Below, one piece after another: positions 63,491 to 64,000 of a stretch of 64,000 nucleotides of DNA. The DNA is from Leptospira harrisiae (GTDB lineage: Bacteria; Spirochaetota; Leptospiria; Leptospirales; Leptospiraceae), in the NCBI RefSeq assembly GCF_002811945.1, contig NZ_NPDX01000001.1, positions 620,001-684,000 on the forward strand, read 5' to 3'. The first letter of the stretch is position 1, and each line of letters opens with the position of its first letter. A program made the translations under genes and the position numbers. Below the pieces are notes generated by a model. That model was not told the DNA's origin, made no database searches, and saw only the letters and a list, made by a program, of their open reading frames with translations.

Positions 63491-64000
63491 AACCAAAGAG
63501 TATGAATTCCTAGAAATTGAATCCCGTGATACTGAAGATGGAAAGATAGTTTCCATCTTCCTAAACAATCCCAGTTCCCGCAATTCCATGACATGGAAAA
63601 TGGGGGAAGAGTTCGCAGACCTCATCCATTCCATTAAAAAAGAAAAAGTCCTTCCAAGAGCAGTCATCATTTCCGGTAGAAACGATGTGTTTTGTGCTGG
63701 TGGTGATTTAAATTTACTAAGATCTTTTTCAGAAAAATCTTTTTCGCAAAACAGACGTGATATGAGAAAGTTCTACGGTTTCTTTTTATCGGTTCGTAAA
63801 CTCCCTGTCCCTGTCATTGCTGCTGTGAATGGGCATGCGATTGGAGCAGGTCTTTCTTTAACTTTTGGGTGCGACCTAAGAATTTTTGCTGATGAGGGAA
63901 AGTATTCTTTTAATTTTGTAAGGCTTGGAATCCATCCTGGAATGGGTTCAAGTTTTCTTTCCCCTGAACTCCTTGGAAAAAGTTTAGGAGGAAGGTTATT
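63474..64000 (+). CDS. enoyl-CoA hydratase/isomerase family protein, 3' truncated
   Basis: The frame opens at ATG 63474 and runs without stop to the window edge (175 codons), so the C-terminus lies outside. The visible part has the crotonase fold: SIFLNNPSSRNSMTWKMGEE, VIISGRNDVFCAGGDLNLLR (oxyanion-hole block), VIAAVNGHAIGAGLSLTFGC (second oxyanion block), and VRLGIHPGMGSSF. These enzymes hydrate or isomerise enoyl-CoA in fatty-acid or amino-acid breakdown. The start overlaps the previous gene by 17 bases. Which reaction it catalyses cannot be decided. Confidence 0.88.
   Translation, partial: MKSRFETKEYEFLEIESRDTEDGKIVSIFLNNPSSRNSMTWKMGEEFADLIHSIKKEKVLPRAVIISGRNDVFCAGGDLNLLRSFSEKSFSQNRRDMRKFYGFFLSVRKLPVPVIAAVNGHAIGAGLSLTFGCDLRIFADEGKYSFNFVRLGIHPGMGSSFLSPELLGKSLGGRL

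Noticed and set aside
1..64000. tRNA, rRNA, CRISPR or prophage genes
   Set aside because: No cloverleaf-like intergenic stretch, spaced direct repeats, or phage genes were seen; intergenic gaps are short and mostly accounted for.

Overview
The window reads as chromosomal DNA of a Leptospira species, most likely from the saprophytic side of the genus. The strongest evidence is an OmpL1-type porin gene at 6352-7254, a family known from Leptospira. Supporting evidence is a DUF1574-like protein beside an MBOAT acyltransferase, spirochaete-style lipoprotein signals, many orphan GAF/PilZ/HATPase regulators, and frequent GTG/TTG starts in AT-rich, densely packed DNA. The saprophyte assignment is an inference from overall base composition and gene content. 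I see no rRNA, tRNA, CRISPR array, insertion sequence or prophage. No stretch above 300 bases lacks a gene.

Layout. 1-4301: a 5'-truncated GAF/degenerate-GGDEF protein, then an MBOAT O-acyltransferase with a DUF1574-like partner. 4263-6167 (minus): a small DUF5808-like protein, carA and an exported protein. 6226-7310: ompL1 with promoter, strong ribosome binding site and terminator. 7309-10339 (minus): a tightly overlapping run of RlmL-like methyltransferase, ung, EamA transporter and a pterin-dehydratase-like protein. 10384-12916: a second EamA exporter, an AI-2E-family permease and a cyclic-nucleotide-binding protein. 12976-16099: biotin genes bioD, bioA, bioB. 16159-19564: a GPH-type symporter, an unlisted 59-residue protein, an SGNH lipoprotein and serB. 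19535-25518 (minus): mutS, trpF, a TetR regulator with a 10-bp inverted repeat at its start, folC and aroE. 25581-27380: a small membrane protein, a glycosyltransferase and a HATPase protein. 27418-31141: an exported amidohydrolase-like protein without metal ligands, a four-repeat S1 protein, trmL and a second HATPase protein. 31148-38005: uvrB, lon and a class A penicillin-binding protein. 37962-41700: a peptide-binding lipoprotein, an MsbA-like exporter and a zinc-ribbon membrane protein. 41772-45292: a CoA-transferase, an FAD oxidoreductase and a methyltransferase.

45313-50594 is the most distinctive region. A CsoR/CstR-family repressor with the Cys-x28-Cys pair but Tyr in the copper-binding His position is followed by a 74-residue DUF2892 membrane protein, a TolC-like channel and an RND pump. 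No periplasmic adaptor gene is present. ATACCC/GGGTAT inverted repeats lie upstream of both small genes, one of them a perfect 28-bp palindrome. I infer a persulfide- or metal-responsive efflux operon.

50604-53199 (minus) holds three tandem paralogues of a secreted, cysteine-rich alpha/beta-hydrolase-like protein, followed by an orphan sensor kinase (53346-55805). 55892-64000 holds a lytic transglycosylase, a membrane-anchored protein of unknown function, a penicillin-acylase-family enzyme, a TPR protein, a PilZ/GAF-type protein, an unknown protein, and an enoyl-CoA hydratase cut by the window end.
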